In this document: one piece after another, positions 14,378-24,446 of the stretch
Layout of the letters: each line of letters begins with the position of its first letter
Position numbering within the stretch: the first letter of the stretch is position 1
Source of the DNA: Anas platyrhynchos
Lineage: Eukaryota; Chordata; Aves; Anseriformes; Anatidae
Length of the DNA stretch: 64,000 bases
Assembly (NCBI RefSeq): GCF_047663525.1
Contig: NC_092617.1
Location: forward strand, 1,355,501 to 1,419,500
Direction of reading: 5' to 3'
Translations under genes and position numbers: made by a program
Notes under the pieces: model-generated
What the model was told of the DNA's origin: nothing
Seen by the model: the letters and a program-made list of their open reading frames with translations, nothing else
Databases searched by the model: none

Positions 14378-14758
14378 TGTTGAGGGATTTCTTGAAACAG
14401 CAAAAATCCCATGGCTTGCTGTAGCTGAGCAAACCAAGCTACCAGGGCAACTATGAGAAGTTCCCATGACAGTGTTCCCACATCGCCCAATTGAGGAACT
14501 CAGAAAAATATTGTTACCAGTAGCTGGCTTCAAGGACAAGGTCTATGTGACTGCTAATCACAGGGGGGTTGTTTTCTTGCAGGTGGGGTTGTTTTCTTGC
14601 AGTTGTTTGTCTGAGTGTTTTTGACCAATAATCTTGTGTGAAACACTGTCCACCCCTGTTAAGTTCTCTATAAAAGTTAGGCTATTCGGGCAATAAAATG
14701 GAGCATGATCTGACTCTACTGTGTGTCTGTCGTGCTTTCGGCCGTGCTTCCTGCAACA
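14378..14758 (+). repeat. 5' LTR of the VLDLR-Env element
   Basis: It begins TGTTGAGG and ends TGCAACA, with a TATAAAAG box at 14669-14676 and AATAAA at 14692-14697. It matches the segment at 17883-18263 over its whole 381 bp apart from one base I noticed. A short internal duplication (GGGGTTGTTTTCTTGCAG, twice) lies near 14565-14600. Confidence 0.95.
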
Positions 14759-14760
14759 TA

Positions 14761-14774
14761 TGGCGCCCGAACAG
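14761..14774 (+). promoter_or_regulatory. Primer-binding site, tRNA-Lys type
   Basis: TGGCGCCCGAACAG follows the 5' LTR after two bases. This is the established complement of the 3' end of a lysine tRNA, used by lentiviruses and some class II (betaretrovirus-like) elements. Alpharetroviruses normally use tRNA-Trp, which contrasts with the alpharetrovirus-like Env encoded downstream. Confidence 0.85.
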
Positions 14775-15621
14775 GCTGAGACCTGAACAGGACCTGAACA
14801 GACATCGCACCGGAGCAGGACATCGCAGCACCAGAGCAGACATCGCAGCCAAGCACGGACATCGCAGCGGCGCCGGGGCAAACATTGCAGCGCAGCGGGA
14901 CACCAGCAGCACCGGCACATCCGAACGCAGGTAGACCAGGAGACCAGCGGCGCCGGGACCGGCGGCGCCGGGACCAGCGGCGCTGCGATCTCGCCGTGCC
15001 GTCGGGACTTCGGAGCGCCCATCCGACTGGCGCTTGAGCAGACCGGACACCGGCCCGGAAACACGGTACACAGGCCTCACAGTGAGAAGCGGTACTCCCG
15101 CTGAGAGACGCGGAAAACGGTGGGAAACGGGGTTTTGCGGCGGGACGTGGAATTGCGGAGGGCTGCGGGAAACGGAGTTGCGGCGGGACGTGGAATTGCA
15201 GAGGGCCGCGGGAAACGGAGTTGCGGCGGGACGTGGAATTGCGGAGGGCCGCGGGAAACTGAGTTGCGGCGGGACGTGGAATTGCGGAGGGCCGCGGGAA
15301 ATAGAATTGCGGCAGGACGTGGAATTGCGGAGGGCCGCGGGAAATTGAGTTGCGGCGGGACGTGGAATTGCGGAGGGCCGCGGGAAATAGAGTTGCGGCG
15401 GGACGTGGAATTGCGGAGGGCCGCGGGACATAGAGTTGCGGCGGGACGTGGAATTGCGGAGGGCCGCGGGAAACGGAGTTGCGGCGGGACGTGGAATTGC
15501 GGAGGGCCGCGGGAAACTGAGTTGCGGCGGGACGTGGAATTGCGGAGGGCCGCGGGAAATAGAATTGCGGCAGGACGTGGAATTGCGGAGGGCCGCGGGA
15601 AATTGACGTGATCACGGTGCG
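14775..15621 (+). other. Leader region with eleven ~43-bp GC-rich repeats
   Basis: After the primer site comes a GC-rich leader with recurrent GACATCGCAGC motifs (14800-14900). From about 15132 to 15610 a 43-bp unit containing GCGGGACGTGGAATTGCGG repeats about 11 times. Variants alternate (GGAAACGGA, GGAAACTGA, GGAAATAGA), with a higher-order spacing of about 258 bp between the two GCAGGACG variants. In retroviruses this part of the RNA holds dimerisation and packaging signals. A packaging or structural role for the repeats is inference. Long ORFs run through the repeats on both strands only because the unit lacks stops. Confidence 0.8.
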
Positions 15622-15759
15622 ATGCGTGACATCCGAGATCGAGTTGCTACGGGAGACCAGAGGCATCAGTGGACAACGGCAGCCGACCCTCACCGTGTGG
15701 CGAGTCGGCACAGAGCAGAGGGGCGGACATCAGGACCCTGCAGCCTGTCTGACGTAACC

Positions 15760-17823
15760 ATGGAGGCAGCGGCGGCTGTGCTGCTTCTCTTTGGCATTCT
15801 TTTTATAAGAGGTTTATCTTGCAATGCAAAAAAGACTATTCGTCCCCAGATCGGTGTTATAACTATGTTTCTGGATAACATTCCGTGGGGTTGCCTCATT
15901 CTACGGACTATTAATGACGATTTAGCTCTATTGCAGGGCAGGAGTGCAGAGACGCAGATTACACTGCCAAATGACCACCGGCAGGCTCGTTCACAAACAG
16001 CTTCTAGGATTGCAGCTGGCACTGCCTGCAGCCGTATAGCAGACGTTACACTCTCTTTCCTAACTAGTAATCATGTGTCTCATCCATTTGTGGTGAATGG
16101 TCAGTGGCAAAAAGAAAAGGGGGAGAGTAAGGGGCGGCAAAGACAGAAACGGTACCAGGAGGATGCCACTGACACTACTAGCACGGGTAATAGGAGTAGT
16201 ATGAGTGACATAGGTGCAGGGCGGCGGCAGGCACTGCCGCGCTGTGGGGCATTCTGCCTGCTGCTCGCCCTCACCTGCCTGTGCACTGCTGCCGACAGTG
16301 CTAGAGCAAAATGTGAAGACTGCTCAGACGGCAGTGATGAGAGTGCTTGTGTGAAGAAGACGTGTGCTGAATCTGACTTTGTGTGCAACAGTGGTCAGTG
16401 TGTGCCAAACAGATGGCAGTGTGATGGGGATCCGGACTGTGAAAATGGGTCTGATGAGAGTGCTGATCTGTGTTATATGAGAACATGCCAGGTAAATGAA
16501 ATCAGCTGTGGTCCTCAGTCAACCCAGTGTATCCTGGTGTCCTGGAAATGTGATGGTGAAAAAGACTGTAACAGAGATCCTGATTACAAGGATGGAAGTG
16601 ATGAAACTAACTGCCCTTCTCGGACCTGCAGGCCAGACCAGTGCAGATGTGAAGATGGGAACTGTGTCCACGGAAGAAGGCAGTGCAGTGGTGTGAGAGA
16701 CTGTCTGGATGGCACTGATGAAGCAAACTGTAACGATGTTATTCAGTGCTCAGGACCTGGCAAATTCAAGTGCAGAAGTGGAGAATGCATAGATACCAAT
16801 AAAGTGTGTAACCAGCAGAGAGACTGCAAGGACTGGGGTGATGAGCCCCTGAAGGAATGCAACATACATGAATGTGACTGTCCAGCTGGGTTTGAGTTTG
16901 TAGACAAGAGAAACTGTGGAGATATTGATGAATGTCAAAACCCTGATATCTGTAGTCAAATCTGTATCAACCTGAAAGGTGGCTACAAATGTGAACGTAG
17001 CCGTGGCTATCAGGTGAATCCTGCTACAGGAACCGGGAAAGGGCCATACTGGTACAAAAACACAAATAACACCTGTGATTACAATGACGCTGCTAAGCAG
17101 GGTTTAGGGGTTTGTCGCATGGAGACAAGGGGTAACAACTACAGTGTTTGGAACAATTGTGCAGCTTTGGCCTTACCTCCTGATGTGCTTCTGATTTGTG
17201 GGGATGGGGCCTGGCAAGGTATCCCTGCAAATGCTATCAGATGTCCATGTTACTTAGATAAACTCATTGTATTTGCTCCTAGCTTGTTACAGTTGCGTGA
17301 GATCACCAGACATAAATGGGCATTGCTTGCATCGGATTGCAATGATAATGTTGAATTGTGTGGGGTTGCAGCTAGAGCGGCATTAGCAATTTCAGTGCCT
17401 GGAGTGGCATCTGCGGCCGCACGTAACAACTTAGAAAAATTGGTATGCTGGGCCAAGAGGCAAGCCTATGCCACGACAGAGATACTTGAGGAGATGTTAC
17501 CAGGTCAAAATAGTCTGCGACATCTGCTTTTACAGGATCAAGCTGCTATTGACATCTTGCTTTTGGCTCAAAGGAATGGGTGTGAGGACTTTAAGGGAAT
17601 GTACTGTTTAAACCTTTCTGATCATAATGAGTCAATTCACAAATCCATTACTTTCCTGAAAGAGCATATGAGAAAGATTCAGTATGGTATCAATCCTTTC
17701 AATCAATGGTTCACTGACTTGTTTGAAACAAGGTGTAGATGGTTGCTGGGTTTAGTCACAAGGGGATTAAGGATTTGGTTTATGGTGGTGGTAATCATCG
17801 TTGTGTGTTGTAAGAATAGCTAA
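15760..17823 (+). CDS. VLDLR ectodomain fused to alpharetrovirus-like Env C-terminal SU and TM
   Basis: 687 codons from the ATG at 15760, chosen for its strong context (AACCATGG) and following hydrophobic signal-like segment; an in-frame ATG at 15622 would add 46 residues. Residues 1-147 are unrecognised. From residue 148 a second signal peptide ([10 protein letters not shown]) leads into host VLDLR. A shortened LDL-receptor class A module starts at C185, followed by module 2 (from C202), a module 3/6 hybrid, modules 7 and 8, a stub of EGF-A and EGF-B, ending near residue 427. No introns remain, so the source was spliced mRNA. Residues 428-687 resemble alpharetroviral Env: C-terminal SU, an Ala-rich internal fusion-peptide-like stretch between cysteines, heptad-like helices, C608 to C616 with the motif NLSDHNES after it, and a terminal membrane anchor with a very short tail. 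Some structural cysteines of the VLDLR part are changed. Plausible roles (inference) are a decoy or receptor-bearing particle protein. Confidence 0.9.
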   Translation: MEAAAAVLLLFGILFIRGLSCNAKKTIRPQIGVITMFLDNIPWGCLILRTINDDLALLQGRSAETQITLPNDHRQARSQTASRIAAGTACSRIADVTLSFLTSNHVSHPFVVNGQWQKEKGESKGRQRQKRYQEDATDTTSTGNRSSMSDIGAGRRQALPRCGAFCLLLALTCLCTAADSARAKCEDCSDGSDESACVKKTCAESDFVCNSGQCVPNRWQCDGDPDCENGSDESADLCYMRTCQVNEISCGPQSTQCILVSWKCDGEKDCNRDPDYKDGSDETNCPSRTCRPDQCRCEDGNCVHGRRQCSGVRDCLDGTDEANCNDVIQCSGPGKFKCRSGECIDTNKVCNQQRDCKDWGDEPLKECNIHECDCPAGFEFVDKRNCGDIDECQNPDICSQICINLKGGYKCERSRGYQVNPATGTGKGPYWYKNTNNTCDYNDAAKQGLGVCRMETRGNNYSVWNNCAALALPPDVLLICGDGAWQGIPANAIRCPCYLDKLIVFAPSLLQLREITRHKWALLASDCNDNVELCGVAARAALAISVPGVASAAARNNLEKLVCWAKRQAYATTEILEEMLPGQNSLRHLLLQDQAAIDILLLAQRNGCEDFKGMYCLNLSDHNESIHKSITFLKEHMRKIQYGINPFNQWFTDLFETRCRWLLGLVTRGLRIWFMVVVIIVVCCKNS
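16201..17040 (+). other. VLDLR: Captured host VLDLR cDNA segment
   Basis: Recognisable VLDLR runs include [43 protein letters not shown] and [10 protein letters not shown]. Compared with VLDLR, three internal losses keep the reading frame: most of module 1, the stretch from mid-module 3 to mid-module 6, and most of EGF-A (NIHE joins directly to CDCPAGFE). Module joints lie in similar repeats, which suggests template switching during reverse transcription. Changes such as DQCRCE, CERSRG and ATGTGK alter cysteine pairing. Boundaries are approximate. The ATG at 16201 may be the original VLDLR start. Confidence 0.9.
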
Positions 17824-17861
17824 AGAGTCACTTGTAAAACTGCTGTGTCGGGCTTGGTTTG

Positions 17862-17882
17862 CTCAAAAGAAGAAGGGGGAAT
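17862..17882 (+). promoter_or_regulatory. Polypurine tract of the VLDLR-Env element
   Basis: AAAAGAAGAAGGGGGAAT directly precedes the 3' LTR. This is the standard plus-strand primer arrangement and shows the element was reverse-transcribed as a retrovirus. Confidence 0.9.
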
Positions 17883-18263
17883 TGTTGAGGGATTTCTTGA
17901 AACAGCAAAAATCCCATGGCTTGCTGTAGCTGAGCAAACCAAGCTACCAGGGCAACTATGAGAAGTTCCCATGACAGTGTTCCCACATCGCCCAATTGAG
18001 GAACTCAGAAAAATATTGTTACCAGTAGCTGGCTTCAAGGACAAGGTCTATGTGACTGCTAACCACAGGGGGGTTGTTTTCTTGCAGGTGGGGTTGTTTT
18101 CTTGCAGTTGTTTGTCTGAGTGTTTTTGACCAATAATCTTGTGTGAAACACTGTCCACCCCTGTTAAGTTCTCTATAAAAGTTAGGCTATTCGGGCAATA
18201 AAATGGAGCATGATCTGACTCTACTGTGTGTCTGTCGTGCTTTCGGCCGTGCTTCCTGCAACA
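17883..18263 (+). repeat. 3' LTR of the VLDLR-Env element
   Basis: 381 bp, same length and ends as the 5' LTR (TGTTGAGG to TGCAACA). It is followed at once by the 6-bp target duplicate GGAGAC and then by satellite sequence. Confidence 0.95.
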
Positions 18264-20168
18264 GGAGACGAGTGAAAAATCAGGCCCCAGGAAATGCGTT
18301 GCGAGCCCTTTTCGCCTATCCAAAAGTGCCCCCAAAGGAAGGATTTGGGTACAAGTGAACTCCCCAGGGGAGCCTTTACGCAGCCCCACATGCAACTGGA
18401 CCCTCCGGGTTCGCTGTTTCCGAGCATCCCTAAACAAATCCCTAGCCGGCATCGAAGACGACTGAAAAATCAGGCCCCAGGAAATGCGTTGCAAGACCCT
18501 TTCGCCCATCCAAAAGTGCCCCCAAAGGAAGGCTTTGGGTACATCTGAAGTTCGCAGGGGAGCCTTAACGCAGCCCCATATGCAACTGGACCCTCCGGGT
18601 TTGCTGTTTCCGAGCATCCCTATACATAGCCCTAGCCGGCAATGAAAACGACTAAAAAATCAGGCCCCAGGAAACGCGTTCAGAGCCATTTTGGCCCATC
18701 CAAACTGGCCCCAAAGGAAGGCTTTGGGTACAAGAGAACTCCCCAGGGGAGCCTTTACGCAGCCCCACATGCAACTGGACCCTCCGGGTTCGCTGTTTCC
18801 GAGCAACCCAAAATATAGCTCCAGCCGGCATGGGAGAAGACTGAAAAATCAGGCCCCAGAAAACGCGTTGCAAGCCCCTTTCGACCATCCAAAAGTGTCA
18901 CCAAAGGAAGGCTTTGGGTACAAGTGTACTCCCCAGCGGAGCCTTTACGCAGCCCCACATGCAATTGGACCCTCCGGGTTCGATTTTTCCGAGCAACCCT
19001 AAATATATCCCTAGCCATCATCGGAGACGAGTGAAAAATCAGGCCCCAGGAAAGGCGTTGCGAGCCCCTTTGGACCATCCAAAAGTGCCCCCAAAGGAAG
19101 GCTTTAGGTACAAGTGAACTCCCCAGGGGAGCCTTTACGCAGCCCCACATGCAACTGGACCCTCCGGGTCCGCTGTTTCCGAGCATCCCTAAACATAGCC
19201 CTAGCCGGCATGGGAGAAGACTGAAAAACCGGGCCCCAGAAAAGGCGTTGCAAGCCCCTTTGGACCATCCAAAAGTGTACCCAAAGCCTTCCTTTGGTGA
19301 CAAGAGAACTCACCAGGGGAGCCTTTACGCAGCCCCACATGCAGCTGGACCCTCCGGGTTCGCTGTTTCCGAGCAAACCTAAATATATCCATAGGCAGCA
19401 TCGGAGACGACTGAAAAATCAGGCCCGAGGAAATGCGTTCCAAGCGCTTTTCGCCCATCCTAAAGTGCCCCCAAAGGAAGGCTTTGGGTACAAGTGAACT
19501 CCCCAGGGGAGCCTTTACGCAGCCCCACATGCAACTGGACCCTCCGGGTTCGCTGTTTCCGAGTAACCCAAAATATAGCTCCAGCCGGCATGAGAGAAGA
19601 CTGAAAAATCAGGCCCCAGAAAACGCGTTGCGAGCCCCTTTGGACCATCCAAAAGTGTCACCAAAGGAAGGCTTTGGATACAAGTGAACTCCCCAGGGGA
19701 GCCTTTACGCAGCCCCACATGCAACTCGACCCTCCGGGTTCGCTGTTTCCGAGCATCACTAAACATAGCCCTAGCCGGCACGGGAGAAGACTGAAAAACC
19801 GGGCCCCAGAAAACGCGTTGCAAGCCCCTTTCGACCATCCAAAACTGCCTCCAAAGGAAGGCTTTGGGTACAAGTGTACTCCCCAGCGGAGCCTTTACGC
19901 AGCCCCACATGCAATTGGACCCTCCGGGTTCGATTTTTCCGAGCAACCCTAAATATATCCCTAGCCATCATCGGAGACGAGTGAAAAATCAGGCCCCAGG
20001 AAAGGCGTTGCGAGCCCCTTTGGACCATCCAAAAGTGTCACCAAAGGAAGGCTTTGGGTACAAGTGAACTCCCCAGGGGAGCCTTTACGCAGCCCCACAT
20101 GCAACTGGACCCTCCGGGTTCGCTGTTTCCGAGCATCCCTAAACGCAGCCCTAGCCGTCATCGGAGAC
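18264..20168. repeat. ~190-bp satellite array, right block
   Basis: About ten more monomers continue the array after the insertion. A 5-monomer (about 950-bp) repeat is visible: the segment around 18900-19120 (CCCCAGCGGAGCC, then CCTAGCCATCATCGG) recurs around 19850-20070. The last monomer breaks off at CATCGGAGACG and passes straight into telomere-type repeats. Confidence 0.95.
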
Positions 20169-20282
20169 GCCCACCCTAACCCTAACCCTAACCCTAACCA
20201 TAAACCTAACCCCCTAACTCTAACCCTAACCCTAACCCTAACCCTAACCCTTACCCTAACCCTAACCCTAACCCTAACCCCC
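20169..20282. repeat. Interstitial telomeric repeat tract 1
   Basis: About 115 bp of CCCTAA units, mildly degenerate (CCATAAACC, CCCCCTAACTC). The C-rich strand is on the plus strand, the orientation expected of a telomere facing left, toward the satellite. Confidence 0.95.
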
Positions 20283-20412
20283 TGGCAACCGCACCCCGCA
20301 CACTTGGTTCCCCCCTCATTTTGTTTCCCCCCCACCCTTGGGGTCCCCGCAAGCCCCATGGACGCTCCCCCCTTGGTGCCCCCCCCCCATTTTGTCCCCC
20401 CTGCCGTCCTAC

Positions 20413-20646
20413 CCGTGCGCGCAGCAGCCGCTCGCGCTCCGCCAGCACCTCCCGCACCCGACGCTGCATCTCGGCCAGGTGGAGGCAGGCGCTGGGAGGG
20501 GGGAAATAAATTGGGGGGGGTCAATTTGGGGGGGGGCTGGGGGCATTTGGGGGGCTGGGGGCGCATTTAGGGGGCGGAGGGGACTGGTTCTCACCTATAG
20601 GACTCGGCGTCGAGCCCCCCCGGGGGCAGCTGCAGGGCCAGGATGC
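20413..20646 (-). pseudogene. Two exon-like segments of an unassigned coiled-coil protein
   Basis: On the minus strand 20646-20595 and 20491-20413 are flanked by acceptor and donor consensus (CTCAG, GTGAG; CCCAG, GTAGG). They join in frame to give ILALQLPPGGLDAESYSACL followed by HLAEMQRRVREVLAERERLL, a likely coiled coil. They lie downstream of the PH exons, while in PHLDB proteins the coiled coils come before the PH domain. They may therefore be a rearranged part of the same gene or part of another gene. I cannot name the protein with certainty. Confidence 0.4.
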
Positions 20647-20796
20647 CTGAGGGGGTGCGGGGGGGGGCATGTCAGCACACCCCAGACCAAAACCCCAAAA
20701 CCGCTGCCGCTGACCCCAAAACCGCCGCCGTTGACCCCAAGGTGGCCGCTGGTGACGCCGGTAGGGCCACCGGGCGCCCCACGGGCCACTGGGAGC

Positions 20797-22286
<1,490 letters not shown>

Positions 22287-22397
22287 CTGCAGTGGGGGGG
22301 TGAGCCAAGCCCCGCCCCCTTCCAAGCCCCGCCCCCTCCAAGCCCCGCCCCCTGGGGCTGTGTCCCCCCTTCACTCAGGCCCCCCTTGCCCCCCCGG

Positions 22398-22561
22398 TAT
22401 CGGAGGTATAGGACTAGGCTGCAGATGGCTAAGGCAACAAACAGAGCGTGGTCGTGGAATTCAACGAGTTCTTCTATAATGGGTGATGAGGCGTCTTGGA
22501 ATCCTAGTTGGGAGTGGTTGGCCACATGAGATGCACAGGGCTTTCACCTGTGATTTAGCCT
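22398..22561 (-). pseudogene. Nuclear mitochondrial fragment: tRNA-Asp 3' part plus start of COX2
   Basis: Read on the minus strand, 22561-22526 resembles the 3' part of mitochondrial tRNA-Asp. It is followed by the first ~43 codons of cytochrome oxidase subunit 2 (GTG start, then [20 protein letters not shown] and the first membrane segment [12 protein letters not shown]). The match ends near 22398 in C-rich sequence. The order tRNA-Asp then COX2 is that of vertebrate mtDNA. The right edge touches the telomeric tract, which points to capture of mtDNA during repair of a broken or healed end (inference). Confidence 0.9.
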
Positions 22562-22756
22562 TGACCCTAACCCTAACCCTAAGCCTAACACTCTAACCCT
22601 AACCCTAACCCTAACCCTAACCCTAACCCCCTAACGATAACCCTAGGCCTAACCCTAACCCTAACCCTAACCCTAAACCAAAACCCTAACCCTAAACCCT
22701 AACCGGATTAACTCTAACCCTAACCCTAACCCTAACCCTAACCCTAACAACCCTAA
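22562..22756. repeat. Interstitial telomeric repeat tract 2
   Basis: About 195 bp of CCCTAA units with degenerate interruptions (CCTAAGCCTAACACT, CCAAAACCC, CCGGATTAACT). Same orientation as tract 1. Confidence 0.95.
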
Positions 22757-23616
22757 CCCTCGTGGGAATGTTGTGGGATCTCCTTCTCTGAGGCGCCCGA
22801 AATAGGATCCAGACCCCAGTGCGGCGAGCACACACGACACCCGGGATGGAGCCAAAGGGCCCAAGACTGAACCCGGACCCCAGTGCAGCTAGCACACACG
22901 TCGCCCAGGACCGGAGCCCAGGGTCCACATCCGGACGCCTGCCGCTCTGGACTGTCTGAATCCCCGGTCCCTGGGACTGCGTAACTCCGAGCCAGTGAAT
23001 GACAGCCTCCACGTCTCGACACGGCTGGCAGCCACAGCGCTTGTGGCCGGACAACCGTGTCGTAGGATCTCCTTCCCCGAGGCGCCCGAAATGGGATCCG
23101 GACCCCGGTGCGGCGAGCACACACGACACCCAGGATGGAGCCAAAGGGCTCGGTAAGCTGGATCCACGCTGCCCGTGGAGGGACACTCGTGTCCTGTGAT
23201 GAAATAGCGGAGCCGACCGAGGTCCAACCTTGACCTAGTGCGGCCAGCATATACATCGCCCAGGACTGGAGCGTGGGTGTTGGGAACAGACGGCTGCGGC
23301 TCCGGACAGGACAGAACCCCAGGTCCCCACGACTGCCAGCCCGCGAGGCAGCGGATGACAGCCTCACACTTCGCTGCAAGTCTGGCTCCCATGCCGCTCA
23401 TGGCCGGACAACCGTGTCATGGGATCGTTGTCCCCAGTCTGCCAGAAATGGGATCCGGACCGCGGTGCGGCTAGCACACACGTCACCCAGGATTGAGCCT
23501 AGGGGTTCGGAAAGCCGGACACACACTGCCCGTGGAGGGACACTCGTGTCCTGCCATCGCCATAGCGGAGCCGACCGAAGTCCGACCCGGACCCCAGTGC
23601 GGCTAGCACACACATC
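22757..23616. repeat. Degenerate ~360-bp tandem repeat next to telomeric tract
   Basis: The block GTGCGGCTAGCACACAC or close variants occurs near 22815, 22880, 23103, 23240, 23463 and 23590, alternating with AGGATGGAGCC and GGACACTCGTGTCCTG blocks. The spacing gives a composite unit of about 360 bp with two related halves. Position beside telomere repeats suggests a subtelomeric repeat. No gene is seen. Confidence 0.75.
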
Positions 23617-23806
23617 CTTCCTTTGGGGGCAGTTTTGGATGGTCCAAAGGGGCTCGGAACGCGTTTTCTGGGGCCCGATTTTTTAAAACATCTCCGATGC
23701 TGGCTAGGGCATTGTTTCGGGTTGCTCGGAAAGAGCGAACACGGAGGGTCCAGTTGCATGTGGGGCTGCGTAAATGCTCCCCTGGGGAGTTCAGTTGTAC
23801 CCAGAT
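23617..23806 (-). repeat. Single inverted monomer of the 190-bp satellite
   Basis: Reverse-complement satellite blocks (CCTTCCTTTGGGGGCAG, TCCAGTTGCATGTGGGG, CTCCCCTGGGGAGTTC) appear once, in the opposite orientation to the main array and 3.4 kb away from its end. Confidence 0.93.
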
Positions 23807-24286
23807 TATAATTAACTGGCAAAAAAAAGTCCCAAAGCATTAATTTATTGTTATTTGATAAGATTTTTCTCTTCAGAATGTGGGACCCTGCAGGCTGTTC
23901 ATATTCCCCTATAGGTGCCAAGAGGGGTATAGGACAGAAACGTGCTCTGGGGAAGGTTTTCCCTACAGATTTTCCCTATAGAGCTCCCTGCTCTGCCCAT
24001 CTGGACAAGGCAGATGAAACTGGGGAGAGTTATTGTTATTTTAACCCCATTTTTAACAGATAAATCAGAGTTTCAGGGGTAGCACTGGAAACTAACATGA
24101 CATGGGGTGGAAGCACCAACGTTGGGGACAAAAAGGAACGTTTTTGGGGTCAAAACCGTGTGTTTTGGGGCAGATTGGAATTTCACACATAGGGTTGGTG
24201 CAGGCAGGAGAGGAAGAAAATTGATTGCAGCTGGGAATTGACAGCTTTTTTTTTTCTTTTAATTATTAGAAGAGTTTTTGCTTATT
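23807..24286. other. Unique sequence, no gene recognised
   Basis: About 480 bp between the inverted satellite monomer and the 3' end of KIFC1. It contains a poly(T) run near 24247. I see no coding segment or known repeat. Confidence 0.6.
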
Positions 24287-24446
24287 TACATGTTTATTAA
24301 GGTCAGGCTAAAAGGAACAGCTGCACACACCCCACGCAGACATCCCACCCCCAGAGGCGACAGCCTACACCCCCTGCACCCCCCCCACCACAAACGGGGG
24401 GGGGGGGAGGGGAATTTGGGGGGGGGGAGTCCCGGTGGTCCCGGGG
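24287..24446 (-). terminator. KIFC1: KIFC1 3' UTR and polyadenylation signal
   Basis: Minus-strand AATAAA (plus TTTATT at 24293-24298) lies about 150 bases after the KIFC1 stop codon, with A/T-rich sequence beyond it. Confidence 0.75.

Larger units (their letters stand above)
14378..18263 (+). mobile_element. Non-autonomous LTR retroelement carrying a VLDLR-Env fusion ORF
   Basis: This is a complete retrovirus-like insertion of 3886 bp. It has two 381-bp LTRs, a tRNA-Lys-type primer site, a leader with 43-bp repeats, one long ORF and a polypurine tract. The satellite target GGAGAC is duplicated on both sides (14372-14377 and 18264-18269). A 6-bp duplication fits alpha- and betaretroviral integration. 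There is no gag, protease, polymerase or integrase between the leader and the ORF, so any mobilisation must use proteins in trans. I saw one difference between the LTRs (TAATCACAGG near 14558 versus TAACCACAGG near 18063), so the insertion is young or the LTRs have been converted. Read without the insertion, the satellite continues in register. Confidence 0.93.

Noticed and set aside
28..14490. Dozens of overlapping ORFs of 60-210 codons on both strands of the satellite
   Set aside because: They repeat every monomer, shift frame because the unit is 190 bp, occur on both strands, and have no start, splice or domain logic.
15034..15611. Plus-strand ORFs of 104 and 163 codons over the leader repeats
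   Set aside because: Same cause; alternative frames of the same repeat are equally open, so there is no sign of coding selection.
14716..15711. Minus-strand 331- and 249-codon ORFs rich in FHVPPQ/SAIPRPAAT repeats
   Set aside because: They are produced by the 43-bp leader repeat lacking stops; the strand is opposite to the retroelement and the repeat is open in other frames too.
20064..20570. ORFs running through telomere repeats (168 codons plus, 201 codons minus)
   Set aside because: Telomere repeats are open in several frames; the sequence is low complexity.
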